From Paenibacillus dendrobii (GTDB lineage: Bacteria > Bacillota > Bacilli > Paenibacillales > Paenibacillaceae), in assembly GCF_009807035.1 (NCBI RefSeq), contig NZ_WUBI01000001.1, positions 3,008,785 through 3,072,784 on the forward strand: 64,000 nt of DNA, in the 5' to 3' direction. The stretch's first letter is position 1. Each line of letters begins with the position of its first letter. The position numbers and the translations under genes were made by a program. Below are positions 1 through 7,238 of this stretch, piece after piece. The notes beneath the pieces were generated by a model. The model was not told the origin of the DNA. It searched no databases and saw only the letters and a program-made list of their open reading frames with translations.

Positions 1-1364
1 CCCGGCGCAACCGGACCAGGAAATGCTGCTGCTTGTAGGCGCGGACTCGGATCTGTGTAAATGGCTGCGTTAGGTGATAATGGTCTAGTAACTGTTGGCG
101 GTCCAATAAATGCTTGCGGTTTACTAGGCTTGTCCGGATCAGTCATGATCGCGGGTTTCTTGGAGATGTCGTCTTTGGACTTATCCTTTTTATCAGTGAA
201 GGTTTTCGAGAACCAACCCGTCATGGAAGAAAATGACTCCTTGATTCTAGGTCCATAATCTGCAATCATACCGCCTACTTTTCCGCCAACAAAGTCTCCT
301 ACTGTTCCCCCCAGTGCAGAACCAATTGCCGTACCTACAACGGGAATTGGTATTAACGTCCCTACTGTTCCCCCTAGTACAGAACCTATAGCTCCTCCAA
401 CAGCCGAACCGATCGCTTGGGTTTGTTCTTTGCCAGGTTTAGATTTAATGATCGAAACTACATCCGCGGCATATCCTAATGGACCCAAGAGTTTTTTTGA
501 TCCACCTTTGAGCACCTTACCAGCTATGCTTCCTAGATCACTTCCACCTACTCCAGTGGTTATTGAGCTTATAGCGGAAGATATTTGGGAGCCAGACGTC
601 ATTCCTTTTTTAATAACTCCCTGGATATTGTTTAGGAGTCCTTGGCCTCCCCCCATAATTCCCTCACCAGCAGAACCTATAGTCTCTAATAAACCTCCGC
701 TAGCCTTTCCAACTTGGAGGGTCTTCCCAGAATACTTTACGGTAGCATCCTTAAATCTTTCCCACTTTGTGGTCCCGACTACAGGAGGTACAGGTAAATC
801 TATAACCTTTTTTAGAGCTTTAAACTTCTTCGGTATATCCCCAGCATTTTTAAGACCACTGCCAAAAGACTTTAGACTTGAAAATGAACTTTTTATTGTA
901 TCCCATGCTGATTTTGGTTTTTCCTCTTTAACTCCACCAAGACTCAAACCACTCAAGGACTGGCTCAATACATAAATAGAGTTTGTATTAAGTTCGAGAG
1001 CTTGTATTATAGATGAAAAATCCACTGAAATTACAGGTATCGGCGGAGTCTTTACATCCTTTCTCCTTTCAGAAGCCTTCCCCTTAACAGCAACCTTCTC
1101 CTGCTCAACCTTCAACTTCACCGTCCCCGACGCATCAATAATCTGCGACTTCACCCGGTTTATTTTCCCAAGAATCCGGTCCAATCCTTTCGAAGCCCGG
1201 TCTCTCAATACAATCTCGGGGGCCATGCGGGTTCGGCCGATGCGCATTACGCGGCCCTGGATACGCTCAAAGTACCGCTCCATCGCGCGGAGTTCACGAT
1301 TGGCCTTGATAACGTTTTTCGGGTCGATGACCAAGTTCATGCGGTAATTCAGCGTTTGTGCCAT
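1..1364 (-). CDS. Phage tail tape measure-like protein (partial, runs off window)
   Basis: The minus-strand frame opens at an ATG behind a good ribosome site (AAGGAGGTGTACC) and stays open for 454 codons to the window edge, so the C-terminus is missing. Residues 1-80 are basic and helical; residues ~190-400 are rich in Gly, Ser and Ala with glycine-zipper segments such as GSAVGGAIGSVLGG, usual in tape measures that meet the membrane. It follows the tail tube and assembly chaperone, the PBSX XkdO slot. A tape measure sets tail length and is threaded through the tube. Codons for ~60-1100 are clearly AT-rich whereas both ends of the visible gene are GC-rich, suggesting a replaced internal segment. 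Identity rests on position and composition, not on a recognised domain. Confidence 0.7.
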   Translation of the reverse strand, partial: MAQTLNYRMNLVIDPKNVIKANRELRAMERYFERIQGRVMRIGRTRMAPEIVLRDRASKGLDRILGKINRVKSQIIDASGTVKLKVEQEKVAVKGKASERRKDVKTPPIPVISVDFSSIIQALELNTNSIYVLSQSLSGLSLGGVKEEKPKSAWDTIKSSFSSLKSFGSGLKNAGDIPKKFKALKKVIDLPVPPVVGTTKWERFKDATVKYSGKTLQVGKASGGLLETIGSAGEGIMGGGQGLLNNIQGVIKKGMTSGSQISSAISSITTGVGGSDLGSIAGKVLKGGSKKLLGPLGYAADVVSIIKSKPGKEQTQAIGSAVGGAIGSVLGGTVGTLIPIPVVGTAIGSALGGTVGDFVGGKVGGMIADYGPRIKESFSSMTGWFSKTFTDKKDKSKDDISKKPAIMTDPDKPSKPQAFIGPPTVTRPLSPNAAIYTDPSPRLQAAAFPGPVAP

Positions 1365-1388
1365 ATGTGGTACACCTCCTTCCATGTA

Positions 1389-1544
1389 TTAATTTTGGGC
1401 AGCCATGCGGTCCATCTCATTCTCTGCAAAAGCAAGCAGAAGCAGTCGCTCCCCGCGCGGCAGCCGCCAGAAATCTCCGGGACGGAGGTGATGCCGCACC
1501 CACAGATGGTACAGCATCGTCGTCATTCCCCCGGAGTTGATTAG
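1389..1544 (-). CDS. Frameshift extension of tail assembly chaperone (GT-like C-terminus)
   Basis: Shifting -1 at the slippery run at the end of the chaperone gene enters an open frame of 51 codons that ends at 1389-1391, giving a predicted 195-residue fusion. Inside it an ATG at 1526 could start a stand-alone 45-residue peptide (MTTMLYHLWVRHH...), but the ribosome site before it is weak (GGGGGA). Lambda G/GT and P2 E/E' make paired tail chaperones in this way. The frame fills the space between the chaperone and tape measure genes, exactly where such extensions lie. The reading frame and slip site are seen directly; the role is inferred. Confidence 0.7.
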   Translation of the reverse strand, partial: LINSGGMTTMLYHLWVRHHLRPGDFWRLPRGERLLLLAFAENEMDRMAAQN

Positions 1545-1975
1545 TTTTTTAAGTCTTCAATCTCAACGCCGAAACCGGATAGCTCCAGCACCTTATCTCC
1601 CACGGCATCCAGTTCTCCGGCCAGCAGCATACGGCGTACCGCCTGCTCTCCGCCGGACAGTTTCATCCGGCTCGTAATGCGGGGATCGCCCCATCCGTTC
1701 AGGGACAAGCCTTTCACTTCAAGCTTGCCGGTCGCCTCTGCAATCAGCAGCGCGTTAAAGGTCTCGGAATCCACCTTCTCCTCCACGGATCCCTTCACCG
1801 TACGGCGAATCATACAGCGTTCCCGAATGCTGTCCACTTTGCTGGACGTCAGCCCGCGCAGCACGATCTTCATGTCCAGGCGTTTAATGCGGACGGTCTC
1901 TTCCGGCAGTTTCTCCGCAGCTTCAAACAAGCTGTCCAGAATTTGTTCCTCGGTCATATTCTCATTCAAACTCAT
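1541..1975 (-). CDS. Phage tail assembly chaperone, XkdN-like
   Basis: A 144-residue acidic, helical protein (MSLNENMTEEQILDSLF...) resembling PBSX XkdN, which keeps the tape measure soluble and helps polymerise the tube around it. The start has a strong AAAGGAG eight bases upstream. It sits between the tube gene and the tape measure gene, the conserved place for this function. Its last codons are TTA AAA AAC followed immediately by TAA, a classical -1 slip heptamer against the stop codon, so two products are expected. Family assignment is from sequence character plus gene order. Confidence 0.82.
   Translation of the reverse strand: MSLNENMTEEQILDSLFEAAEKLPEETVRIKRLDMKIVLRGLTSSKVDSIRERCMIRRTVKGSVEEKVDSETFNALLIAEATGKLEVKGLSLNGWGDPRITSRMKLSGGEQAVRRMLLAGELDAVGDKVLELSGFGVEIEDLKN
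1544..1550 (-). other. Programmed -1 ribosomal frameshift site (A AAA AAC)
   Basis: Read on the minus strand the chaperone gene ends C TTA AAA AAC TAA. The heptamer A AAA AAC fits X XXY YYZ in the zero frame and abuts the stop codon. The -1 frame continues CTA ATC AAC TCC GGG GGA ATG into a 51-codon extension. No obvious stimulatory pseudoknot was identified by eye. Site and frames are read directly; use is inferred from the tail chaperone frameshifts known in lambda and P2. Confidence 0.75.
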
Positions 1976-2010
1976 GCTTCATGCTCCTTTTAGACAAAAT
2001 TAATAATCGC

Positions 2011-2418
2011 TTAGTTTCCGACAATCGGGTCCACCAGTTCGTAACCTTCAAAGGTAAACGTGGTTTCTTCCTGTACCTCTTCGCCTGCCGTCCAGTTGGC
2101 AAGCTGAATTTTGTCCGGCATGCAGTTGATCAGGCGCACACGCTCATGGCCGAAGGATTCCGGATCGTCCAGCTTGGAGATGATATCGAATTTGGTAAAG
2201 CCGCGCTGAATCATATCGGAGGTCACCTTGTAGCCGCTCATGGTGCCGGTGCCCTTCTTAATGCCATTTTTGTGCACCTTCCAGTCGCTTCCGACCAGGT
2301 TCAACTCTCTTTTTTCCAATTCTACGCTGGCTTCCAGCTTGTTGATATGCGTCTGCCACACCCCGTCGATATAGGCCTGGCCATACGTCCCCAGAATCAC
2401 TCTTGAAGCATCCAACAT
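2011..2418 (-). CDS. Phage tail tube protein, XkdM-like
   Basis: A 135-residue protein beginning MLDASRVILGTYGQAYIDG, the usual look of XkdM-type tail tube subunits of PBSX-like myophages. It polymerises into the inner tube that the contracting sheath drives through the target envelope. Length is typical. It is preceded by the sheath gene and followed by the assembly chaperone, giving the order sheath-tube-chaperone-tape measure. A GGAGGAAC ribosome site precedes the start. Nothing looks broken. Confidence 0.9.
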   Translation of the reverse strand: MLDASRVILGTYGQAYIDGVWQTHINKLEASVELEKRELNLVGSDWKVHKNGIKKGTGTMSGYKVTSDMIQRGFTKFDIISKLDDPESFGHERVRLINCMPDKIQLANWTAGEEVQEETTFTFEGYELVDPIVGN

Positions 2419-2479
2419 TGTTTGTTCCTCCTCATATTTTGAAAATAATTAAGTTCATGAAAAGATAATCTGCTAAGTA

Positions 2480-3946
2480 TTACTGCACGTAAAAGGTTCC
2501 GAACAACTGCTCCATCACGTCGGTCAGCTTCACGTTCCACTGCAGGAAAACCTGATCCGGTTCCGGTTGACTCACGGCATTATCGCCATAATACGCTGGG
2601 TCGAGAATCACGTCATAGCCGTTTTGTTCGATCACGCCGCTTAGCGACAGTTGGCCCAAATACTCCTTCACGGCGCCAATCAACGCCAGGCGGCCTTCCT
2701 CGGTGTTATTCACCTTCCCGATGTAAACTTGCTCCGCAGCACGCTGAAGATCGGCGTTGATGGCGTCCATGACGCGGATCGAACGGATTTTCTTCCACGC
2801 GTTGTTTTGTCCTTCCGCAGGGCTGGTCAAGCTGTTGATACCGCGCAGGGCTTTGACTTGACGGCCATCGAAAAAGAGCAGGAATACGCCGTTCTTCACC
2901 GCTTCTTCCTGTTCGGAACGGGTCCAGCGGCGGGTCACGTCTTCAAAAGGCGTCACCGCATACGTCGCCGATTGATTCAGACGCTGACCTGCGATCAGAC
3001 CAGCCACGTATGCAGCCGTCTGGGCAGAACTGTAGTTAGTTCCGGCAAGGCGCACCCCTGTACCCACGTTAATAATGCCCTCATGATTCAAGGCAAGCGA
3101 GCGGGCCGAAGCCGCCTTCACCGCATCCTTCGATGTATCCTCGGAAGCCGATCCTCCGAAGACCGCCATGACGCCGCGGCCCTCGCCGCGAAGCCGTTTA
3201 ATCCAAGCCGCAAAGCTCTGCAGCAGCGCCATATCGGCAGCATAGTCAAGTGCAAGCATGTCAAACTCTTGACCTTCCGCCGCTTCCTGCATAGCAATGT
3301 AATCCGCATTCGCCAGCTTGCCGTTACCGCTCACGCCGCCCGAAAAGGCTGCGCCGCTGACATCGGCGGGAATGCCGCCTTGACCCAGCACCTTGGCCGT
3401 AACCCATACGTTGCCGCTGTCCTGATTGATCTGCTCCGCGATGGCTTCCGCCGTGCCGTCTTGCCCCTTGTAGGTGCCAAGCAATTTGGCGCCTTCATAG
3501 AGACGAAGCTCGCGGGCTTCCGGTTCGCCTAGCGCCGGCTGTACCGTTACGGTAAAACCATTGCCGCGGCTGCCCGGATATTTGGCATCCAGCTGCAGTA
3601 CAGCTACCGGTGAAGCCTCTGCATTTTGGAGCGTGATGCTTGCCGCTGCGGCCGTGTCATCCGCCAATCGGTATGCCATCAGCTTCTTCGGCCCGCCAAG
3701 AAGGGCAAGATAAAGAGCCGGATAAGCGGTCGCCCCATCGAGAGTGTCAACCGAAAACGCCTGCCCAATCGCAGTCTCGCTGCCAATTTCCACAAACTCG
3801 CGCACAGGACCCCAGTTGGCTTTGACCGGCACGACTACCGTCCCGCGGGAGCCTCCTTGAATCGCGGACGCTGCCGCTGCTTTAAAATTCATGTACAATC
3901 CCGGCAACACCGGTTTATTCGTGTTTTCCCATGTTCCGCCTGCCAT
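2480..3946 (-). CDS. Phage contractile tail sheath protein, XkdK-like
   Basis: A 488-residue protein starting MAGGTWENTNKPVLPGLYMNF, the typical N-terminus of PBSX/XkdK sheath proteins, with the C-terminal core module (..ADLQRAAEQVYIGKVNN..., ending LFGTFYVQ) also intact. Sheath subunits wrap the tube and contract on contact. Length agrees with the family. The start lies 2 bases after the stop of the small upstream gene, with an AAGGTGG ribosome site, so the two are translationally linked. A complete sheath gene makes this a myovirus-type (contractile) tail, which matters for reading the locus as an R-type tailocin. Confidence 0.94.
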   Translation of the reverse strand: MAGGTWENTNKPVLPGLYMNFKAAAASAIQGGSRGTVVVPVKANWGPVREFVEIGSETAIGQAFSVDTLDGATAYPALYLALLGGPKKLMAYRLADDTAAAASITLQNAEASPVAVLQLDAKYPGSRGNGFTVTVQPALGEPEARELRLYEGAKLLGTYKGQDGTAEAIAEQINQDSGNVWVTAKVLGQGGIPADVSGAAFSGGVSGNGKLANADYIAMQEAAEGQEFDMLALDYAADMALLQSFAAWIKRLRGEGRGVMAVFGGSASEDTSKDAVKAASARSLALNHEGIINVGTGVRLAGTNYSSAQTAAYVAGLIAGQRLNQSATYAVTPFEDVTRRWTRSEQEEAVKNGVFLLFFDGRQVKALRGINSLTSPAEGQNNAWKKIRSIRVMDAINADLQRAAEQVYIGKVNNTEEGRLALIGAVKEYLGQLSLSGVIEQNGYDVILDPAYYGDNAVSQPEPDQVFLQWNVKLTDVMEQLFGTFYVQ

Positions 3947-3948
3947 AA

Positions 3949-4158
3949 TTAATCCACCTTCGCTTTCATGAATTGTTCAATTTTTTCCTTGGTCTCGGAC
4001 ACCGTGAACTGCTTGTCCTCCAAGCCGTAAAAGGCACCCGCCATCACTTCCTGTTTGACATCAAACAGGTCCTTGGCGCGGGTCATCAGTTCCGCCAGCG
4101 TGTAGCGGGGAGCATTAGCTACTTTTGCTTCAGTTTTAACCGTCTTTTTCACAGCCAT
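3949..4158 (-). CDS. Small phage protein, YqzN/YkzM-like
   Basis: A 69-residue protein with a Lys/Ala-rich head (MAVKKTVKTEAKVANA) and a helical body with the pattern YTLAELMTRAKDLFDVKQEV, reminiscent of the small YqzN/YkzM proteins encoded next to the sheath gene in PBSX and skin-type elements. Function is unknown; the position between the tail-completion-like gene and the sheath gene is conserved in such clusters. It ends two bases before the sheath start, which implies coupled translation. Family call is from memory of the motif and moderately secure. Confidence 0.7.
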   Translation of the reverse strand: MAVKKTVKTEAKVANAPRYTLAELMTRAKDLFDVKQEVMAGAFYGLEDKQFTVSETKEKIEQFMKAKVD

Positions 4159-4168
4159 TTTTGAACCC

Positions 4169-5011
4169 TCACTTTAAAATAGGATGAATATCGACTCTGC
4201 GGATTAGCGCAGCCTCTTCCGCCGGACGCATTCGCCGCTGCACCAGGGTTAGACGCAGCTGTCCATCCAGAAAGGCATCCGCCTGCATATCCGCCGACAC
4301 TTCCGCCACCGACATATACTTGCGCTGACTGGCATCGATAGGCAGCTGCACCTCGGATCCCAAACCCTCGATCAAAGACACGGCCGCCAGCTGCTCGCTC
4401 GATGTATCCGGTCCGGAAATATGCCCGACGTAAACCTTTCGAACTTCATACAATGAAGCTCCCGCCATCTTCGTTTCGCAGCCGGTCATCCGCCACATTA
4501 CGGCGCTGTCTTCCGGACCAGATGGCCAAGCCGTATGATAGACCGTCCACGGCATGCCCAGCAGGCTGCCTGTCCAATCGGTTAACGCTTGCAGCCATTC
4601 GTCTGCCTCAGATGAAGCATCGCCCGCTCCCGGCACCGGGATATGCACGCCGAAGCGCAGCGTGCGGCAGGCCTTACCGGTTGAAGGCTCCAGCCTTTCG
4701 GCTTCCCGCGAGCCCAAGTAGGACAGCGTAAAAAAAGAATCATCTGCATTCTTCACGCGCTTGTGATGCAGCCCGTTCAATAACTTTTCCGCCCAGGTGT
4801 CCGCCTGATCCAGCCCCGCATCGCCTGCGAACAGCTTCAAGCGGATCACCTGCCGGTATCCGGCCCAGGCAGACTTCCAGATCTCTTCGCCCAAGGCGAT
4901 GACACCATAAGGTTCTTCTGCTCCTTCAAGCGGAGGCTGCACATCATACAGCCGATCTTTCAATGGCGGAATGATATCCGCGATCGCTTGCTTGAGCGCC
5001 GCCCTCAACAT
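4169..5011 (-). CDS. Putative phage tail completion/terminator protein
   Basis: A 280-residue protein I cannot place in a named family. The N-terminal ~125 residues (MLRAALKQAIADIIPPLKDRL..., then RLKLFAG and RTLRFGVHIP strands) look like tail-completion or tail-terminator proteins that cap the tail below the connector. Residues ~135-280 form a second domain ending in strands LRLTLVQRRMRP. It is the first long gene of the tail operon, the slot held by XkdI/XkdJ-type joining proteins in PBSX. Such proteins normally join heads, so its presence without head genes fits a capped tail. Its start overlaps the stop of a 26-codon leader ORF. Confidence 0.5.
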   Translation of the reverse strand: MLRAALKQAIADIIPPLKDRLYDVQPPLEGAEEPYGVIALGEEIWKSAWAGYRQVIRLKLFAGDAGLDQADTWAEKLLNGLHHKRVKNADDSFFTLSYLGSREAERLEPSTGKACRTLRFGVHIPVPGAGDASSEADEWLQALTDWTGSLLGMPWTVYHTAWPSGPEDSAVMWRMTGCETKMAGASLYEVRKVYVGHISGPDTSSEQLAAVSLIEGLGSEVQLPIDASQRKYMSVAEVSADMQADAFLDGQLRLTLVQRRMRPAEEAALIRRVDIHPILK

Positions 5012-5085
5012 AAGAGCTGCCTATTTCTTTTTCCGTTATAGCTGAGCCAGACTCCGGCGTTCATAGCATTCGTTTGCTTGCGCAA
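5005..5085 (-). CDS. 26-residue leader ORF of tail operon (TTG start)
   Basis: A TTG codon seven to eight bases behind a consensus ribosome site (AAAGGAGGAG, about 5092-5101) opens a 26-codon frame, LRKQTNAMNAGVWLSYNGKRNRQ.., whose TGA stop overlaps the ATG of the following gene. The downstream ATG has no ribosome site of its own, so translation of the leader probably feeds it. I do not recognise the peptide. Reality rests on the ribosome site and the tight overlap. Confidence 0.45.
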   Translation of the reverse strand: MRKQTNAMNAGVWLSYNGKRNRQLLC

Positions 5086-5305
5086 TTTTGGCTCCTCCTT
5101 TCCATCTAGATGTAAACCGGAAATGGGGCCAAGAGACAATCTGCCGCATTAGAAAAACCGGCTCTATGGCCGGCTCGCATTTGACTGAGTAAGTCTTCGG
5201 TTGTCATCTTGTTTCCATTTCCGATGATATAATCTTACACCCCAAAATCGGATGCGCTGATGGTGAATCGGACGGAATAAAGATCGTTTTCGTAAGAAAA
5301 AAGTA

Positions 5306-5319
5306 CGAATGTACGTTCG
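5306..5319. promoter_or_regulatory. Putative LexA (SOS) box upstream of tail operon
   Basis: The sequence CGAATGTACGTTCG matches the Bacillus LexA/DinR consensus CGAAC-RNRY-GTTCG at 13 of 14 positions and is nearly palindromic over 16 bases. It lies just after the terminator of the ArpU-like gene and ~220 bases before the first translated codon of the tail operon, in the only space where that operon's promoter can be. I could not define a convincing -35/-10 pair beside it. SOS control of the tail genes is inference. Confidence 0.65.
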
Positions 5320-5345
5320 TATTTTTGGGTTGGCTACCTCATCCA

Positions 5346-5374
5346 ATAAAAAAGGACGGGGTTTCCCCCGTCCT
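5346..5374 (-). terminator. Intrinsic terminator after ArpU-like gene
   Basis: AGGACGGGG and CCCCGTCCT form a 9-bp stem with a four-base loop, followed on the minus strand by TTTTTTATT. It separates the ArpU-like regulator transcript from the tail operon. Confidence 0.85.
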
Positions 5375-5478
5375 GCTCCCTTACGATTTCTTCTGCTCAT
5401 GCTTTATGATAAAAACCGCTTCGAAACTTCATATCCCGATAACCCGCTTCGCTATGATTTCCTCCCTCAATCGTCTGT

Positions 5479-5955
5479 TTAAACCTTTTGCAGATCCTCC
5501 AGCTTCAATAGGCCAAGGTCAGCGAATGCCAGCGCCATTTTATAAAAGGCTTTCGTTCGAAGCTTCGTATATGTATCCTTGCTCATCGGCGGATTCAGAA
5601 TATAATTGTATACTTTATAGTCGAACACATCGTCTTGCTTCATATATCGTTCACGAATCATGAGTTGTTCCCTTTCGCTAAGCCTCTCCACGATCAATTC
5701 AATGAGCTCGCAGTATGCTCTTCGCGCGGCCGGCACGTCCACATTATGAACGGCAGCTTGCGCTGTCTGGTCCGATGTTACGTTCGTCGGTCCATGAAAG
5801 CGCTCGGTGTACGAAGCGGTGATGCTAACCTCCCTCGCTTCAAAGGTAATAGTCTTGTAAATACGATATTTTTCAAGCAATGCCTCGACGGCAGTTTGCG
5901 TTTTGCGGCGGTTCAGCTCCGGTAGTCCTTTTACCATAGTTATGCACTCCTTCAT
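5479..5955 (-). CDS. ArpU-like phage transcriptional regulator
   Basis: A 158-residue protein whose C-terminal half (LSEREQLMIRERYMKQDD...VYNYIL...SKDTYTKLRTKAFYKMALAF) has the sigma-region-4-like helix-turn-helix pattern of ArpU/phage late-gene activators. These proteins switch on late or lysis genes. It is read leftward from a promoter region shared with the rightward XRE repressor and ends in a strong terminator before the tail operon. A GGAGTGCAT ribosome region precedes the start. The likely role is activating the tail operon downstream when the repressor is removed; that link is inferred from position. Confidence 0.78.
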   Translation of the reverse strand: MKECITMVKGLPELNRRKTQTAVEALLEKYRIYKTITFEAREVSITASYTERFHGPTNVTSDQTAQAAVHNVDVPAARRAYCELIELIVERLSEREQLMIRERYMKQDDVFDYKVYNYILNPPMSKDTYTKLRTKAFYKMALAFADLGLLKLEDLQKV

Positions 5956-6016
5956 ATAAAAAAAATAAATTAATGATGGCTTGTTCGCATTTTTGTTCGT
6001 ATAATGATGTTACCAT

Positions 6017-6139
6017 ACCACTTTCTGGTTAATGACGTAAAACAGCAAATTTGAACCTTTTGAAAGGATATACGCAAGATTCCCTTCTCTTTTATACCTT
6101 TTGGTATGATTTTCACATCTTTCCTTTACCTTTTGGCAA
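6017..6139. promoter_or_regulatory. Operator array between ArpU-like gene and XRE repressor
   Basis: The motif ACCTTTTG occurs at 6055-6062, 6096-6103 and 6128-6135. The middle copy is part of a perfect inverted repeat ATACC-TTTT-GGTAT (6094-6107) and the right copy part of TTACC-TTTT-GGCAA (6126-6139), 32 bases apart centre to centre. A further inverted repeat ACCA-N5-TGGT lies at 6017-6029. These are likely operators of the adjacent XRE repressor. Confidence 0.65.
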
Positions 6140-6153
6140 CAAACGGGTATAGT
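6125..6153 (+). promoter_or_regulatory. Promoter of XRE repressor gene
   Basis: TTTACC (6125-6130), a 17-base spacer and TATAGT (6148-6153) form a sigma-A type promoter. The rightmost operator covers its -35, consistent with autorepression. Confidence 0.6.
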
Positions 6154-6199
6154 AACGAGGAAGAACCGGGTTCTACTTTATTAAAGGAGTGGGCATATT

Positions 6200-6646
6200 G
6201 TGGAAAACGAATTTGGAGTTCTGCTGAAGCAGATACGGGAGCAAAAGGGCTTAACAATCAACCAATTGGCAGAAGCGGCTGGAATCAGCAACTCGCAAAT
6301 ATCCCGAATGGAGAACGGCTTGCGCGGCATTCCCAAAGCCCCTACCATCCGTAAACTCGCCGATGCGCTGGATGCTTCCTATGGAGAGTTTATGAGTGCA
6401 GCGGGTTATTTGGAAGGGACGGACGGCATGGATGCGGCTGAACAGCTACCTGCGTGGGCAACCTCGAAGGACAAGCGCGATTTTAAAAAGATGCTGGAAG
6501 AGGACGGCGAGCTGATGTTTGACGGGATTCCTTTGGATCAGGAGGATAAACAGCGGATTAAGGATGTCTTGACCGGCCTGTTCTGGGAAGCCAAGCACAT
6601 GAATAAGAGGAAGAAAAAACATAACGAAAATCCGGATGGCCGTTAA
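6200..6646 (+). CDS. XRE-family phage repressor
   Basis: A 148-residue regulator with a complete N-terminal helix-turn-helix: FGVLLKQIREQKGLTINQLA, then AAGISNSQISRMENGLRG and IPKAPTIRKLADALDAS, residues ~5-60. The C-terminal half is acidic then very basic and has no known enzyme domain. It starts with GTG behind AAAGGAG. It is followed by an ImmA-like metalloprotease gene, the pairing known from ICEBs1 and phi105-type elements in which the protease cuts the repressor after DNA damage. It probably holds the tailocin genes silent through the operators just upstream. Confidence 0.88.
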   Translation: MENEFGVLLKQIREQKGLTINQLAEAAGISNSQISRMENGLRGIPKAPTIRKLADALDASYGEFMSAAGYLEGTDGMDAAEQLPAWATSKDKRDFKKMLEEDGELMFDGIPLDQEDKQRIKDVLTGLFWEAKHMNKRKKKHNENPDGR

Positions 6647-6699
6647 ATCACCCAGCGCCGCCAACATTCCGGCAACAACCGACAAAGCAGGTGAACAAT

Positions 6700-7113
6700 G
6701 TGGATGACATCATTCGAAAGTTAACCCGCAAACACAAGACCAGCTGTCCTTTCGAGCTTGCAAACGCGCTTGGCATACATATCCGCTACACCGATCTTGG
6801 CAAATCAACCAAAGGCCTCTATTATCGCAAACTGCGGAGGCGATTTATTGTGATACACAATCAGCTCTCCCCGGAATGGCAAAGATTCGTATGTGCGCAT
6901 GAGCTTGGCCACGACCGGCTGCATAAGGGCATCAACCGTTTTTTTCTGGAGGAGCACTCCTACTTTATGCCGGGGAAGCTTGAACGTCAGGCCAACCGCT
7001 TCGCCATTCTCCTGTTGACCTCGGGAACAATGATTGAACAAGAAGAGACGATCCATGATTATTGCAGACGGAATGGCATTCCGCAGGAAATGCATCCTTT
7101 TTTTCAACCTTAG
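6700..7113 (+). CDS. immA: ImmA/IrrE-family metalloprotease (anti-repressor)
   Basis: A short zinc protease with the HExxH motif (CAHELGHDRLHKG) in the middle and the usual flanking pattern of ImmA/IrrE proteins. The family cleaves phage-type repressors to trigger induction. A GTG at 6700 with AGGTGA five bases upstream is the best start; an in-frame GTG at 6691 is possible. It lies 53 bases after the XRE gene and ends before a convergent terminator, so the two form a bicistronic switch. Substrate identity is inferred from the pairing. Confidence 0.87.
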   Translation: MDDIIRKLTRKHKTSCPFELANALGIHIRYTDLGKSTKGLYYRKLRRRFIVIHNQLSPEWQRFVCAHELGHDRLHKGINRFFLEEHSYFMPGKLERQANRFAILLLTSGTMIEQEETIHDYCRRNGIPQEMHPFFQP

Positions 7114-7157
7114 GGCAATCAATGATTAACAAGATGATGACGCCTTTACGCTAGATC

Positions 7158-7211
7158 AAAAAGGAGCTGTACCCAACATGCCACTCTAGCATGCGGTACA
7201 ACTCCTTTTTT
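7158..7211. terminator. Bidirectional terminator between immA and transglutaminase gene
   Basis: AAAAAGGAGcTGTACC pairs with GGTACAaCTCCTTTTT around a GCATG inner stem. A- and T-runs at the two ends let it serve both converging genes. Confidence 0.8.
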
Positions 7212-7238
7212 ACAACTCCATACTTCGTTTACCTGTCG

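Noticed and set aside
2651..3532. 293-codon plus-strand ORF
   Set aside because: Antisense shadow of the sheath gene, His/Arg-rich, no ribosome site.
5164..5400. 78-codon minus-strand ORF
   Set aside because: It runs across the terminator hairpin and the LexA box and has no ribosome site; composition is Arg/Lys-rich nonsense.
5983..5999. Two GTTCG words considered as a LexA box
   Set aside because: They are direct repeats 12 bases apart, not the inverted CGAAC-N4-GTTCG arrangement.
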